From: Phaseolus vulgaris
Taxonomy: Eukaryota; Streptophyta; Magnoliopsida; Fabales; Fabaceae
Reading direction: 5' to 3'
DNA length: 64,000 nt
NCBI RefSeq assembly: GCF_000499845.2
Contig: NC_023759.2
Span: forward strand, 41,991,172 to 42,055,171
Both the position numbers and the translations under genes were made by a program. The notes under the pieces were generated by a model that did no database searches, was not told the origin of the DNA, and saw only the letters and a program-made list of their open reading frames with translations. Shown here piece by piece: positions 11,301 to 22,900 of this stretch; within the stretch, counting starts at the first letter, position 1, and the number at the start of each line of letters is the position of its first letter.

Positions 11301-14300
11301 CTTAAGAGTCCATTATTGATATTAAGTTTCTGGCATTAATTGCATACACTACGCATTTATGTATGCAGGTTGGTACCACCTCGTCAGCAGCCATTGATCC
11401 CCTGCCTGCATTGGGGAAAATTGCCAAGGTAATATTTTTTATTCAATTGTGATATGAAAAAAGCTAGTATAGCCTCTGATTCATTGTATTAAGGTTATTA
11501 ACCAAACGTTTATTTTTTAAAATAAAAAAAGACGTGACTCTCAAGGAACAGCATGCAGTATGTTAGGAATAATGATACTTATGGAGTTGCAAGAAAGAAA
11601 AGTTCGATGCATGAATTTTCCAACTGTTTTGGCTCATTGTCCCTGCTTAGGTTTTAGGATCCCTATTTAGGCTTTTAGGATGACCGGTTCATAAACCTCC
11701 GCTGACCTGCATCAAATTGTTTGACTGGTCTTTTGAATGCATTTTGTAGAGCTATACAATCTGATAATACTCTGGTGCCTGTCTTTTTGGCAGACCAACA
11801 ATCTTTGGTTTCACGTGGATGCTGCTTACGCTGGAAGTGCTTGTATATGTCCAGAGTACCGCGACTACTTTGACGGTATTGAAGAATCGGACTCATTTAA
11901 CATGAATGCACATAAATGGTTCTTGACTAACTTTGACTGTTCAGTACTTTGGGTTAAGGTATCCATAATGCATATTTTTACCTCAATCTCACTTTGCATC
12001 TTCATTTGTAACATTTCAATGTGCATCAAAACAATGTCAAACTGATTACAAGTTGATGACACAGGACAGAAATTCTCTGATTCAATCACTGTCTACAAAT
12101 CCTGAATATCTGAAAAACAAGGTAAGTTTCTACTGCATGCTCGAGGTTTATACTGAAGTTTAACTGCAAGAGCTTTTCAAACTTTTGAATAATATTCTTT
12201 AGTTTTTTCTCTTTTGTGTGTGTGGATCTTACATTAAACTACATTCCATTCAGTCAAGGTGTAGACAGCATCACATTAAATTTATAAGTTAAAATCTCTA
12301 GATGAAAATTGAAGAATATGAATTGTTATTCACTGAATCCAAAAGAAATGTGCATTCTACTTTAAAGGAACCCAAATGGCAAGCAAATACATGTCAAGGT
12401 AAGAGAGAGAGAAACAAAATTGAAGCACCTAAAAAATGTCCTTCTCTTTTTCCTCTTCTCTTAGAGAGGTGCTTCAAATGTTACGAATGATAAGTATTGA
12501 ATGCTTTTGGGATCACCCACAAATTAACCCGGGGCATTTTTTTTTTCAATTCTTTTTCTTATGTATCGATGTAAAGTTAATTTCCTCTTCCACTGTGAAC
12601 TAGTTCTTATCTTGAGACTCATGTGGGATATAGTACTTAAACAAGAAGCTTGTCATTTGAAAGGTCGCGTCGCAGCTATTGTTATTTATTCCTAGTTTAA
12701 TAGTCTGCTTACGTTCTTGACTTTGCAGGCCTCTCAAGGAAACATGGTCGTAGATTACAAAGATTGGCAAATTCCTCTTGGACGTCGCTTTAGGTGGTTT
12801 ATTGGAAGTTTTTCTTTGGAAACGTTTTCATTGCTTCTCTTAAAATGAATTATTTTGTACATAGAATGTTCATGCAAATCCACGTCTAGATAACGCAATA
12901 AAACACAATCCCTAAGATTGCACAAGAACTACAGTGAAACGAAAGAGGAATAAGGAGTTGTGTGAGAGGAAACCAAACAAGAACAAAATAAAACAGAACC
13001 CTAAAGAGAAACTCTGTGGTGTAAAAACAAAGATGAAAAGAATAACAATGAATCTGCTGATGTGTATTAAAAATTAAATGTAAGGTGTTTTTACATAGGT
13101 ATAAAAAGTAAAGTGTATTGAGCAAAAAATAGAAGGCCCATGTAACTAACCGTCAATGCAAAAAAAGAAGTTTATTACCCCCTCAAGCTGGGAATAGATG
13201 TTTTTCATTCCCAACTTGGAGTGCAGAAGCTGAAAGGTGGATGGAGGCAGTGACTTTGTGAAGATATCAGTAGTCTGTATGGAAGATGAGATGGGAAGCA
13301 ACTTTAGGGAACCAACATTAATCTTTTCCTGAACAATATGACAATCGATCTCGATATGTTTGGTGTGTTCATGGAAAACCTGATTTGATGCAATCTGGAT
13401 GGTAGATTGATTATCACAGTACATGGTTGTTGGTTGTGTGTAGGAGACACCAAGATCTTGTAGCAGATAGGTGAGCCATTGGAGTTCGCAGGTTGTGGCA
13501 GCCATGGCTTTGTACTCAGTCTTAGAGAAACTCTTGGAAATGGTTTGTTGTTTCTTTGATTTCCAGGAGATAAGTGATTCTCCTAGATATATGGAGAAGC
13601 CAGTAAAAAATTTTTTGGTCTCAGGGCAAGTGGTCCAATCAGAGTCACTGTAAGCTTTTAAATGGATAGAGTTCTGGTGAGGAAGAAAAATACCATAGCC
13701 AGGAGCATTCTTGAGATACCGCAGGATCTGAAAGACTGTTTGTTGATGAGTAGAGGTTGGGGCAGAAACAAATTGACTTAGCTTGTTGACACTGAAGGAA
13801 ATATCGAGTCTTGTATTGGTGAGGTAGATGAGCCTCCCAATTAGGCGTCGGTAGGAAGATGAGTCTTCTTCATTCAGCAGCAGACCTTGTTCACTGGAGA
13901 GGCGTGAAGAGTGAACCCTTTGGTGTAGAAACAAGGGCACAGTCCAACATTCCCGTTTCATGTAGGAGGTCAAGAATGTATTTCCTTTAAGAGAGATGAA
14001 TGCCATCACTGTTTTGAGCAACTTCAAGGCCTAGAAAAAACATGAGGTCACCCAGATTTTTGATCTTGAAATGGTGATGCAGCAGTTTGGTGATGTGGGC
14101 AATTTCCTCATTGTTGTTTCCAGTCAAGACAAGGTCATCCACATACATAAGAATAACAATGATATTAGTATGATATTTTCTAATAAATAAGGACTGGTCA
14201 TTAGAAAGCAACAAATGTGAGAGTTTGGCATACCATTGTCTCCTAGCTTGTTTCAGGTCATATAAGGAACGCTGTAGTTTGCAAACAATAGTCTTGTTTG

Positions 14301-17300
14301 GAAGAATAAACCAGGTGGGGGCTTCATGTATACTTCTTCATGGAGGTCTCCATGGAGAAAGGCATTATTGATGTCCAACTGTTTGAGTGCCCAGTTATTG
14401 GTGGTAGCAAGGGCAAGGAGAAGACGTAGTGTTGTTAGTTTGGCCACATGGGCGAAGGTATCTAGGAAGTCAAGACCTTCCAGCTGGGTGTAGCCTTTGG
14501 CAACCAGGCGTGTTTTGTAATGGTCAATGGTGTCATCGTTGTTGTGTTTGATTTTGTAGACCCAACGACAGCCAATGGGTTTCTTACCCGGTGGAAGGGG
14601 AACAAGTTGCCATGTATTATTTGTGGAGAGAGCTTCAAGTTCGGCCTCCATAGCTTGTTTCCAGCATGGATTTGTGAAGCTTCTTCATAGCTTTTAGGCT
14701 CAGTGTGTGATGTAAAGGAGGAAAGAACATGTTCAAAATTAGAAGACAAAGCATTATAAGACAAAAATTTAGAGATAGGATATCTTGTACTTACAGTCTA
14801 TGTAGATGGTAGATCAGTGTGGAATTCTTCAAGTAGGTAGGGGTGTGTCTTGGACGAGTGGAACGTCGAGGTGGATTAGGGATGAGTTGGTCCATAAGGG
14901 CCACAATATCGTTTTAGCAGTGTAGTTATCATAGGGAAAATCATAAGTGGAATCATAAGAAGAAGGAATGGGTAATGATAAATTGTTGGGACTCTTGTTA
15001 ACTTCATCTTTCAATTTGTAAAGAAAGTGAGTTTCAAAAAAGACAATGTGTCTGAAGACCTCTATTTTATGATTTTTAAGATTGAGAAAAATGTAACCTT
15101 TAGTATTAGGTTGAAAACCAAGAAAGATACTAGAAATAGAGCGTTCATCAAGTTTCTTTTAGTGAGAAGTGATAGTGCCAGAGTAACAAAGGCAGCCAAA
15201 AACACATAAAATGGAAAGATCATATAAAGTGCAATGCAGTTTTTCATATGGAGATATGTTATTTAAGAAAGGAGTAAGGATGCAGTTAATGAAAAGAACA
15301 ACATGTAAAGTAGCAAAATGCCAGAAAATAAGTGGTAAATTGGCTTGAAAAAGCAAAGCATGAGTTACATTGAGAATATGTTGGTGTTTTCGTTCAACGA
15401 TACCAATTTTGCTCTAGTGTTTCAATACAAGTTTTTGATGAACTAAACCTTTTTAAGAAAAGAAGTTTGTCATAGAAAATTCAGAACCATTATTTGTCCT
15501 AATAGTCTTAATAGTAGTTTTGAAATGATTTTCAATATAAGATGTGAAGTTAACTATGTGATTGCGTACTTCAGATTTTGTATGCATAGGAATAATCCAA
15601 GTATATCGAGAAAAGTCATCCACAATGGTTAAAACATATCGAAAACCATGCATAGAAGCAATAGAGCAAGGACCCTAGATATTTATATGTAAAATATAAA
15701 AAATGCTAGCAGTATAGGATTTACTTAAAGCAAAAGGAAGTTTCTTATGCTTTGCACAATGACAAGTATCACATACAAGCATTCTTTTATTAGAAATGAA
15801 AGGATAAAGAGATCTCAAAACACACAATCTTTCATCAGAAAGATGCCTCAATCTATAATGCCAGAGATTGATATTTTTAACAATACAATGAAAGGAAGGA
15901 ATAACATTGTTTGCGACCATATTTTGAAAAATAGAAGATTTAAAAACATATAATCCATCCTTGGCTTCAACTATATCAATCCTCTCTTTAGTTTGATGGT
16001 CCTGTATCACACAATTAGTTGATGAAAAAATTAAGTGACAGTTCATATTTGTAGATAATTTAGAAGTAAAGACAAGATTGAAAGTGAACTCTGGAACATA
16101 CAATACATTAGTGAGAAAGATTCTATTATTAAAAATGACATCCCCAGAAAACTTAGTGAAAACACAGTGCTCATTTGGTAAACTAATGAAAACAAGTGGA
16201 ATGCTTTTATATGATGTGAAATCAGATAAAGATGTGCATACATGGTCAGTCGCCTTGAATCTAAGATCCATAAGCATCTAGCAGGTTTAATGATGTTGAA
16301 GAAAAAAATATTACCTGGTGGAGACTGTGTTGTACCATTATGAGCAGAATCAACAGTGAAGGAACCCACCTGGTTCACTTGTGCTTGTTGTGGGGTGGTA
16401 GCGTTGCTGCTAGTATGTTGTTTGAACAAGGTAGACAGGACTTGGTATTGCTGGACTGTCAGGCGAATGCCTCCTTGTTCTTGTTCTTGATTGCAATGCT
16501 TAGAAAAAACTTCATCAGATAAAACAACATTATGAACTTGGTTAGTCTTAGTGTGAGTAAAATTGAAACCAGGAGGAAAACCATGTTTTCTATAGCATGT
16601 GTCAATGGTATGACTAGTTTTACCACAATGAGTGCACACTTTTCTGTGACTGTTGGTTCTGAAAGTCTTGTAGTCTTGATTAGGAAAACCAACTTTCTTG
16701 AAACATACATTCTCTATGTGACCAATTTTTCCATAGAAAGAACAACTTGTAGAAATATTACGATTAGTGCTGGCATTGTTAACATTGGTAACCAAAAAAT
16801 TACTAGCCATTTGACGTACTTGTTGAGCAACAAGAGAGAAAATCTTGGGTATAGGTGGTATAGGTTCCATTAGGAGAACATGTGAACGAATATTGTGAAA
16901 TTGGTCATTTAATCCACGCAAGAACTGCATAGCCTGATCCTTAGATCTTTTTTACTTATAGTAGATGATGCAGAGCAAGAACAATCACAGATAGGGTTCG
17001 GTCTAAAATTATCTAACTCATCCTTGATGATATAAGTTTTGTAAAATAATCTGTGACAGATAGTTCACCTTGATTTAAAGAAAAAACCTCCATTTGTAAA
17101 TCAGATATTCTAGAAAGGTCCCCTTGGAAATATCTCGTTTTCAAATCGTTCCAAACATCCACAGCCTTATCCATCCAAATTATACTTTGTCTAATAGGAA
17201 GGGAAACCGAATGGACTAATCATGACGCTACCATGTTATTGCACCTTGTCCAAGTTGAGAAAGTAAGATCGTCCTTCGATGGGCAAGGATGTGTACCCAA

Positions 17301-19068
17301 GACAAACTCCACTTTGTTTTCGCGCTTAAGGTGGTGATGACGGACCTACTCCAAAAGTGGAACTTCGTTGAGTCTAACACTGGTGGATGAGTGAAGCTGT
17401 TGGATTTTCACTGGGATAAAGGTAGAGATAGCTACTCGTTAATGAATCTGAGGGAGCTGGTCTCGTCGTTCCTTCTTTCTTCATAACACTAAAGAAAACA
17501 AGAACATAAGAATAAGAGCAAGCAAATTTAGAAAAAGAACAAGGAAAGAATTCAAGAACCAAAGCGCGAGAAGAGCTCTGATATCATAATGCAATAAAAC
17601 GCAATCCCTAAGATTGCACAAGAACTGCAGTGAAACGAAAGAGAAACAAGGAGCTGCGTGAGAGGAAACCAAACAAGAAGAACAAAATAAAACAAAACCC
17701 TAAAGAGAAGCTTTGTGGTGTAAAAACATAGAAGATGAAAAGAATAACAATGAATCTCCTGATGTGTATTAAAAATTAAATGTAAGATGTTTTTACATAG
17801 ATATAAAAAGTAAAGTGTATTGGGCAAAAGTAGAAGGCCATATAACTAACACTCAGTGAAAAAAAGAAAAGAGGCATGGGCCCAAAAAGAAGAAGTTTAT
17901 CACTGGACAATGTGGACATGCATAAATTTGGTATTATTCATGCATTGGGGCTCTAACTCATTTATGCCTAAATATATTAATAAGAGGAATGCTAATAATA
18001 CACTCTTTAGCCGACTTCACTATTGGTTGAAATTTATTGGAAACTATAATATGTGAGGCCCAGCAAAATTGTATTTTTCAATAAATTTCGGTCAATGGTA
18101 AAGGGTGTGTTCAAGAGAGAGTGTTGTTAAAATTTCTTATATTAATTTGTCTGTGATCTTGATTTGTAATGTTTTTTTTTGGATTTTTTGTACGTCTGAG
18201 TTTCTTTTTATTTTTCCCATTTTAAGAGATTACGGGAACTTCTGATGTCATAACTTCTATTAAATCATTGGTCTTGTCTCTTTCTAATAAATACACCTTA
18301 AAAAATTATATTTTGCCAGCAAATGTGTAATTGCCTATTCACTGTACTGAACTCCAGATCACTAAAATTGTGGATGGTGTTGCGACTTTATGGATTGGAA
18401 GGTCTGCGAAGTCACATAAGAAACCACATTGAGTTAGCTGCTTATTTTGAGGAGCTTGTTAGTCAGGACAAAAGATTCAAGGTATTCTTCCTTCTATGAA
18501 AAGCTTCGTTCTTAATTTCTTAATTTAAAAACAACGTATCCGTCATGTGGACAGTAATAACTAGGTAGGTGTTAGAGAATGTCTTCAGTCAAAATATGGC
18601 CATCTAAATAATGTTAAGTCAAAATATGCCAATTTTGAATATTTTGTTCTTAAGTACTTTATTTACTTATCTGGGTATATTCTCTAAAATTGCAACAAAT
18701 TTCGTACACAGGTCATTTCACCTCTCTCATTCTCCTTAGTTTGCTTTCGGCTGTTGTCCCCTCTCAATTCTGAAGATCACGGTAATAAACTAAATCGTGA
18801 TCTACTCGACTCAGTAAATTCAACAGGAAATATTTTCATAACACACACGGTATGCATAAATTAGCTTCATAATTTTGTGACTTTTGTTCTTTATTCTTTC
18901 ATTTTCACTAATTTTCTTTCCCTTATTGTTAACTAATATGTGCAGGTTCTATCAGGTGAGTACATTCTACGTTTTGCAGTAGGAGCACCATTGACAGAAA
19001 GGAGGCATGTCACTATGGCGTGGCAGATTTTTCAAGATAAAGCCACTGCTCTACTTGAGAGTTTATAG
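2395..19068 (+). CDS. Aromatic L-amino acid decarboxylase (PLP-dependent, AAS/TDC-like), 12 exons
   Basis: Exons: 2395-2520, 2614-2686, 3487-3717, 9390-9553, 10355-10495, 11369-11428, 11794-11958, 12065-12121, 12729-12793, 18358-18481, 18712-18849, 18946-19068. They sum to 1467 bases (488 residues plus TAG), with every phase matching and no internal stop. This is the usual length for plant group II decarboxylases. Seen: the substrate-side block [12 protein letters not shown], the PLP-pocket segment [17 protein letters not shown] (from H272), and the PLP lysine in NMNAHKWF (K306). The catalytic-loop tyrosine is in NPEYLKN (Y335), and G357 lies in [13 protein letters not shown]. The family removes CO2 from tryptophan, tyrosine, Dopa or phenylalanine in the cytosol. 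A Phe at the Y335 site would signal an aldehyde synthase, so a decarboxylase is inferred. The first ATG in frame was chosen because [21 protein letters not shown] follows nearby. Introns 3 and 9 each carry an antisense copia element. Exact substrate is unknown. Confidence 0.93.
3011..3424 (+). mobile_element. Probable solo LTR in decarboxylase intron 2
   Basis: A 414-base block begins TGTTGAACAG and ends AACCCAACA, the TG...CA form of an LTR. It holds a TATA box (ctatatatag, near 3299) followed about 55 bases later by AATAAAAG, in LTR order and in the sense direction of the host gene. A 120-base unit is tandemly duplicated (3023-3142 and 3143 to about 3257). No matching target duplication is visible, which lowers confidence. 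The family differs from the full elements in this window. Confidence 0.5.
4326..4506 (-). repeat. 3' LTR of copia element 1
   Basis: On the - strand the LTR starts TGTTAGATATT and ends in TTTAATA, rather than the usual CA. It contains several AGATATTAT-type short repeats and a TATA-like CTATATAAAC. The purine-rich tract lies directly next to it at 4507-4520. Confidence 0.93.
4514..8659 (-). CDS. Copia gag-pol polyprotein, intact (1381 aa)
   Basis: One uninterrupted frame encodes all copia parts in order. The gag core ([16 protein letters not shown]) is near residue 45, and the CCHC zinc knuckle [14 protein letters not shown] is near 257. The protease motif [10 protein letters not shown] is near 345. 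GAG-pre-integrase ([18 protein letters not shown]) follows, then integrase with [14 protein letters not shown] and NGVAERKN as the D,D,E residues (about 525-700). Reverse transcriptase has [10 protein letters not shown] near 895 and YVDDIVLTG near 1063. RNase H has CYSDADWAG near 1223. The length is normal for a plant copia polyprotein and no catalytic residue looks lost. A second ATG five residues in (MASSA) could also serve as start. Confidence 0.95.
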   Translation of the reverse strand: MSLSFMASSASAATMASSSVIMPDSSIYTNYVNVHLSIDKLDGTNYDTWASDIKLWLKSQGYVDHLTHPTLAENEVVRWSKIDAQLCIVIKSTIHSSLKQIFRTYETCSEVWEQAKLLYTNDTQRLYGVCQNLLTIIAPKRLDGTMAEYLGKLHALLHDFNELLPPASTPSQELEQRSKFFMLLGLHGLPDDYSHVRDQILGSPIVPNFTSTCSTLLRVPGKHTADITSHVDDSSALVSQHNDRTRAHKPGKGRHKCDHCGKLGHKIDRCYALHGRPPRSVAVAQITPVQPSTMDHTSIDTPSQPAIFNEFLKWYEDRQNPSSTASVAHSGTSFVGLTHSTSHGPWVLDSGATDHITGNKSFFSSLSTTGYLPSVTMANGYKVPSHGVGTINLFSSLSIDNVLYVPGSPFNLLSISRLTRSLDCVISFTKDSVTLQDRSSGRMIGTGCESHGLYQLQISAHVGAIMDSPSLIHARLGHPSLAKMQQLVPCLSNVSTLSCESCQLGKHIRSSFPRSVSQRASSPFALVHSDIWGPSRIKSNLGFQYFVTFIDDYSRCTWVFLMKNRSELFSIFQIFYNEIKNQFGISIRILRSDNGREYLSHSFKNFMASHGILHQTSCAYTPQQNGVAERKNRHLVETTRTILIHGDVPQRFWGDAVLSACYLINRMPSSVLDNKIPHSILFPHDPLHSLPPKVFGSTCFVHNFSPGLDKLSPKSHKCVFLGFTRSQKGYKCFSPSLNRYFISADVTFSESSLYFKSCPSPSISSSNQVNIPLVVPSAPNNSPPPPTLQVYSRRQPSHRPSADSILVPTPHPPPAPIVEPPTVEPDLPIAIRKGIRSTRNPSPHYTALSYHRLSQPFYTCLSSISSVSIPKSVGDALAHPGWRQAMLDEMNALQNNETWELVPLPSRKSVVGCRWIFAIKVGPDGTIDRLKARLVAKGYTQIFGLDYGDTFSPVAKMASVRLFIAMAALQQWPLYQLDVKNAFLNGDLQEEIYMEQPPGFVAQGESSGLVCRLRKSLYGLKQSPRAWFGKFSNVVQQFGMTRSEGDHSIFYRHSSAGCIYLVVYVDDIVLTGSDHHGISQVKQHLCQHFQTKDLGKLRYFLGIEVAQSNTGIVISQRKYALDILEEIGLMNSKSVDTPMDPNVKLLPNQGEPLSDPEKYRRLVGRLNYLTVTRPDISFAVSVVSQFLNSPCEDHWNAVIRIVKYIKGSPGKGLLYGHNNHTKVVCYSDADWAGSPSDRRSTSGYCVSIGDNLISWKSKKQSVVARSSAEAEYRAMASATCELIWLKQLLKELQFGEVTQMTLICDNQAALHISSNPVFHERTKHIEIDCHFIREKIISGDIKTEFVNSNNQLADIFTKPLRGPRIDYICNKLGTYDLYAPA
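8727..8792 (-). repeat. GC-rich 11-base tandem repeat in copia 1 leader
   Basis: Six adjacent copies of TCCGGCGAAGG (two with one change) stand between the primer site and the gag start. This is the untranslated leader of the element, unusually GC-rich for this window. Confidence 0.9.
8876..8887 (-). other. Primer binding site of copia element 1
   Basis: Reads TGGTATCAGAGC on the - strand, directly after the 5' LTR. This is the usual plant copia site complementary to the initiator tRNA-Met 3' end. Confidence 0.9.
8888..9070 (-). repeat. 5' LTR of copia element 1
   Basis: A 183-base copy of the LTR at 4326-4506, identical by eye except for two extra G in a G run near 8943. Transcription of the element would start here and run leftward, against the decarboxylase gene. 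Confidence 0.93.
12891..13177 (-). repeat. 3' LTR of copia element 2
   Basis: Matches 17587-17902 along its length with many substitutions and small deletions. Its outer TG has become TA on the - strand (TAATAAACTTC against TGATAAACTTC in the other copy). Confidence 0.85.
13180..16930 (-). pseudogene. Broken copia gag-pol of element 2
   Basis: Fragments follow copia order on the - strand but in shifted frames with stops. Gag with two zinc knuckles ([28 protein letters not shown]) lies in 16043-16930. The protease start WILDS then loses its active-site continuation. GAG-pre-integrase ([19 protein letters not shown]) lies in 15675-16277. The integrase piece at 15453-15653 reads TNNGSEF where an Asp is expected. 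Reverse transcriptase has [10 protein letters not shown] (14253-14651) and YVDDLVLTG (13987-14214). RNase H with SDSDW is in 13146-14027. Further gag traces may reach toward 17560. It cannot make a working polyprotein. Confidence 0.88.
17587..17902 (-). repeat. 5' LTR of copia element 2
   Basis: Starts TGATAAACTTC on the - strand and ends at the primer site (17575-17586). It is about 29 bases longer than the other LTR. Confidence 0.85.
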
Positions 19069-19910
19069 AATTCATATGCTCTAAGCCTCGAGTTTCCCAA
19101 TACAGCAATAGGAGTTGTCCCTCCTATATACCTTTTATTTTTTACCAAATTTTACATTTTTTTTACCAAACTTTACATGACAAAAATATGTTTTTTAGTC
19201 TTTTAATTTTTAGAGATTTTCATTTTTAATTCTTAGATAAGTGTTTGACTGGTGTTAATTTCTAATTTTTTATTCGTTAATTTTTATAGTTTCTATAGTT
19301 GGAGAACACGACTAAATGATATTGTGACAACCATGTTAAGTTTTGTTTGGGAAATTTTTTTCTAGTCTCTTGAGCAATCGGTTTAACCTAACAATCTACT
19401 ATGAGATGAACTAGGTCAATTTTGGTTGGATTGAATGTATAGAGAGGTTTTGAATGATTAAAGGTTAAGATTAGGAAAGAGTTGTAAATTGTATTCTTAC
19501 TTATTTTATTTTTAAGTTCACTCTCTTGTGCAAGTTTCTAACAATTTTATATTGTCAAAAAAATTGTAGTGTTTTTAGAATAGCAAAACTAAGACCCGTC
19601 AATAAAATGTAAAGAGGCTAAAAGTGAATTTTATAAAAAAAAAAGGTACTGTAAACAAAATTTAGCTCAAAGTTACATGTGGTTGTGATGTCAAATTGGT
19701 AGTGAACAGATTCACTACTTTTAAATCTATGATCTCATGGAATGTACCTACATTTTTCCACTACTTTTGACCTACCCTAAAGGTGGATTTCCACTGTTAT
19801 ACATTTAATTGGTAAATAAAAGAATTCAGAACGCTATGTGGACATTTTGTGACCACATGTTACATTTAACATTCTATAGAATCTATACTAAATACTACTT
19901 GAAGGCGTTC
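19069..19910. other. Spacer between convergent decarboxylase and transporter A genes
   Basis: AT-rich DNA holding the 3' untranslated regions of both genes. An AATAAA occurs on the + strand near 19598, which is far for a decarboxylase poly(A) signal. No gene or transposon end is evident. Confidence 0.6.
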
Positions 19911-22900
19911 TTAACGGCGTTGGAAATTGAACATCTTCACTGATACAGCAAAGACCAATGCAAAGACCACTGGGAATGCAAAAATCACAGCTGCAACCAC
20001 TCCAAGAAAATCATGCTCGAATCCAAAGTAGCTTCTTACAAAGCCTTCTACTGTTGTTCTACCGTCACTGGATTCCATGCTTTTCTGTATATCTCCATAT
20101 TGTGAAGCCACCAATCCATACAAACTCCATGCCACCGGATTAATCCAACTGTACCATCTCCACCACACTGGCATTCTCTGTTGTTATATATAAAAGAAAA
20201 ACAAAATAAGATAAAATACATTAGGATATGTTTCTATGCTTGGAAAGTACACATCTACAATAGTGCATGAATTTCAAAGGGATCTAAAACTTACCGGTCG
20301 TGGGACTATGAATCCTGAGAAGAGATTCCACACTGCATAGAATGCAGAGGAAACTATAGAAGAAATGTGTTGGTTTGGGGTCACTGCCACTGACATCATG
20401 CCATAGTAGGTGAAGGTTAGGAAGGTGAAGTACATGAAGAATAGGTACCAGAAAACTTTAGCAACAGTCCACTCAAAACCAATCATGGCATAAATTATAA
20501 TGCCATATACCACAGCTTGTGCTAAAACATATGGGAGCTCAATTACAACCTGCAAAGAACAAGATAAATATCAGAAAAATGCAGAGGTTATGTTAGAAAG
20601 AAATTCAATGCATAAATTATTTTTCATTCAACATTTTCTGTGTTAAGTAAGGTTATTAGCAGTGCTATATTTGAAACCAAATTGTAATGTGTACAATTGC
20701 CTAATAGATATGTAAGCTGCACCCTGGACAATGTGGGACTTTCACAAAGATGATTTGTGAGGATATAGACACACTCGAAGGACAAGTTTTTTCATATAAG
20801 GAATTGCTTGCTTGCCTGAGCAAAAGCATATGGCAAAGCTGAATACATTCCAGATGCTTTTTCCCTGTAAAAGACAGTTCGTTCAACAGCAACCACTGGC
20901 TGCACTGCATTACCATTCTTAATGCCAATAAGAAGAACAGCAGCATACATGGAGCCCATGGCATTAAAAAGATCTTGTTGTTTGTCACTGCAAAGATTGA
21001 TGTCAAAATTTACTGTTAGATCAAATGCTAGTTACTGATTGTAATAGTTTAAAGCCATAACATTTCCAAGTTTGTAAGTTTGTGGTTTGATCTTACATTT
21101 TGGAGCCAAGGTTCCAAAACATGCTACCGATCACAGCAGCTACAGCGGTTGAGTACAGAAATCTAATGGCAGTGTATAGAGGATTGCGCCAGTAAGACCA
21201 ACGTTGTTTCCATAAGCAAGCCATGCATTGAGTGAGGAAAGAAGTTGAGTATTGTGAAGGAAAATAAAGGTCTTTGGAACCAGGAGCTGGTGTACTCAAT
21301 TCTTTAATAAGACCTTTGTTTCTCCTGAAACAAGAATGCCAAAGTCTAAAATATCAGTAAACATTCTATACTGTTATAAAAAAAGGTCTTGTACCTTTTG
21401 CATTATAAGTTCTTTCAGTGAATTATATTTGAGTTCTATAGTTTGATTTGACTTCAATTGAAAATACCTGTATAGCTCTGAACTTTTGTACACCTCTGCA
21501 AAATCGATCCCCAATTCCATCTCTTTTGCTGAAGTGGAGACTTCCAACATCCATGTTGCTGGATTATAGCCATCTTTAATCTTACTGACACCTTGGATTT
21601 CCTTCGAGATGAAAGCATGCACATGAGTGAAATTTTTACATGAAGTTAATTATATGAAGCACAACATGAATTCAGTATTCCTTATTTATCATTGCATATT
21701 TTCTACCTCAAAGTAACTAATTAAATGGGAAGAATGATGTCCAAGTGGCCCCACATATATTTCTTGCCCTCCTTGCTTCATTAGCAAAAGCTGCATTTCA
21801 TGGTCACAAAAAAGATTAGAAACTCAGAAATGGAAGAGAACAAATTGAAATTGCTACCTTTTTAATTCTTCATATGTTACCTCATCAAAAGATTCAAATA
21901 TATCTATGCTTGGCTGATGGATGGTACACACAACTGTTCTTCCAGTGTCTACTGTGTTCCTAACTGCTCTCATGACAATCGCAGCAGCTCTTGCATCTAG
22001 TCCCGAAGTTGGCTCATCCATGAATATTATGGAAGGATTTGCTACAAGTTCAACTGCAATTGTCAACCTTTTCCGTTGCTCGGTTGAGAGACCACTGACA
22101 CCAGGCAATCCAACTAATGCGTGCCTCAGTGGCTTCAGTTCCACAAGTTCCATAACTTCCTCAATGAACATCTGCAACCATTTAACACTTACTTGGTAAC
22201 GATGATTAAACGAACATTTTGTTACTTGAGTTATTTGATGACATAATAATTCTAACCAGGATTTGCATTCCAATCCTGGTTGGAATATTCAAATAGATAC
22301 TCATGGATATTCAAGTGTTCAAACCAGTTATCTTCCTATGCAAAACTAAAAAAACAAACATTAAAACATGGAGAATGCATGAGATATGGATTACTAACCT
22401 TCCTGGCTCCATCATTGATTTCTGGGGACAACCGAAGCCACGCTGAATAAAGCAGGGATTCATATACTGTAACATGAGGAGAGTGGATATCATTTTGCTC
22501 ACAGTATCCAGAAATCCTTGCAAATGTTTCTTGCTTCTTTGGATAACCAGAGATTCTGATATCTCCCCCAATATATCCTCCAGTTTTTCTACCCGCAAGT
22601 ACATCCATCAGAGTTGTTTTCCCAGCACCAGTGACACCCATTAGGGCGGTGAGAACACCTGGCCTGCAAGCTCCACTGACACCCTTCAAAAGAACCAATT
22701 TATCTTCAACAACACCCCTGTTCCTCATTTCCTGCAAGTATTTAATAATTTTGTCACAATAATGCTAGAAAAGTTGAACACAAGCCTTTTCAATTTATTT
22801 TTTTGTTTCCACATTACCACTGGCATGTCGACAGCATATGTTACATCATCAAAGGTGATGGAATGAGGTTCGAATGGAAGAACCATTCCTCTTTTCCTGT

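Larger units (their letters stand above)
12891..17902 (-). mobile_element. Old, degraded Ty1/copia retrotransposon in decarboxylase intron 9
   Basis: A 5012-base element with diverged LTRs (287 and 316 bases). Flanks CTAGA (12886-12890) and CTGGA (17903-17907) look like a 5-base target duplication with one mutation. The primer site next to the right LTR reads TGATATCAGAGC, one base off the copia consensus. The purine-rich tract lies at 13178-13192. It lies antisense to the host gene, 97 bases after the exon 9 donor. Many differences between the LTRs mark it as far older than the copia in intron 3. Confidence 0.9.

Noticed and set aside
4326..17902. Decarboxylase gene as disrupted by retrotransposons
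   Set aside because: Both copia insertions lie inside introns and the flanking splice sites and phases are intact.
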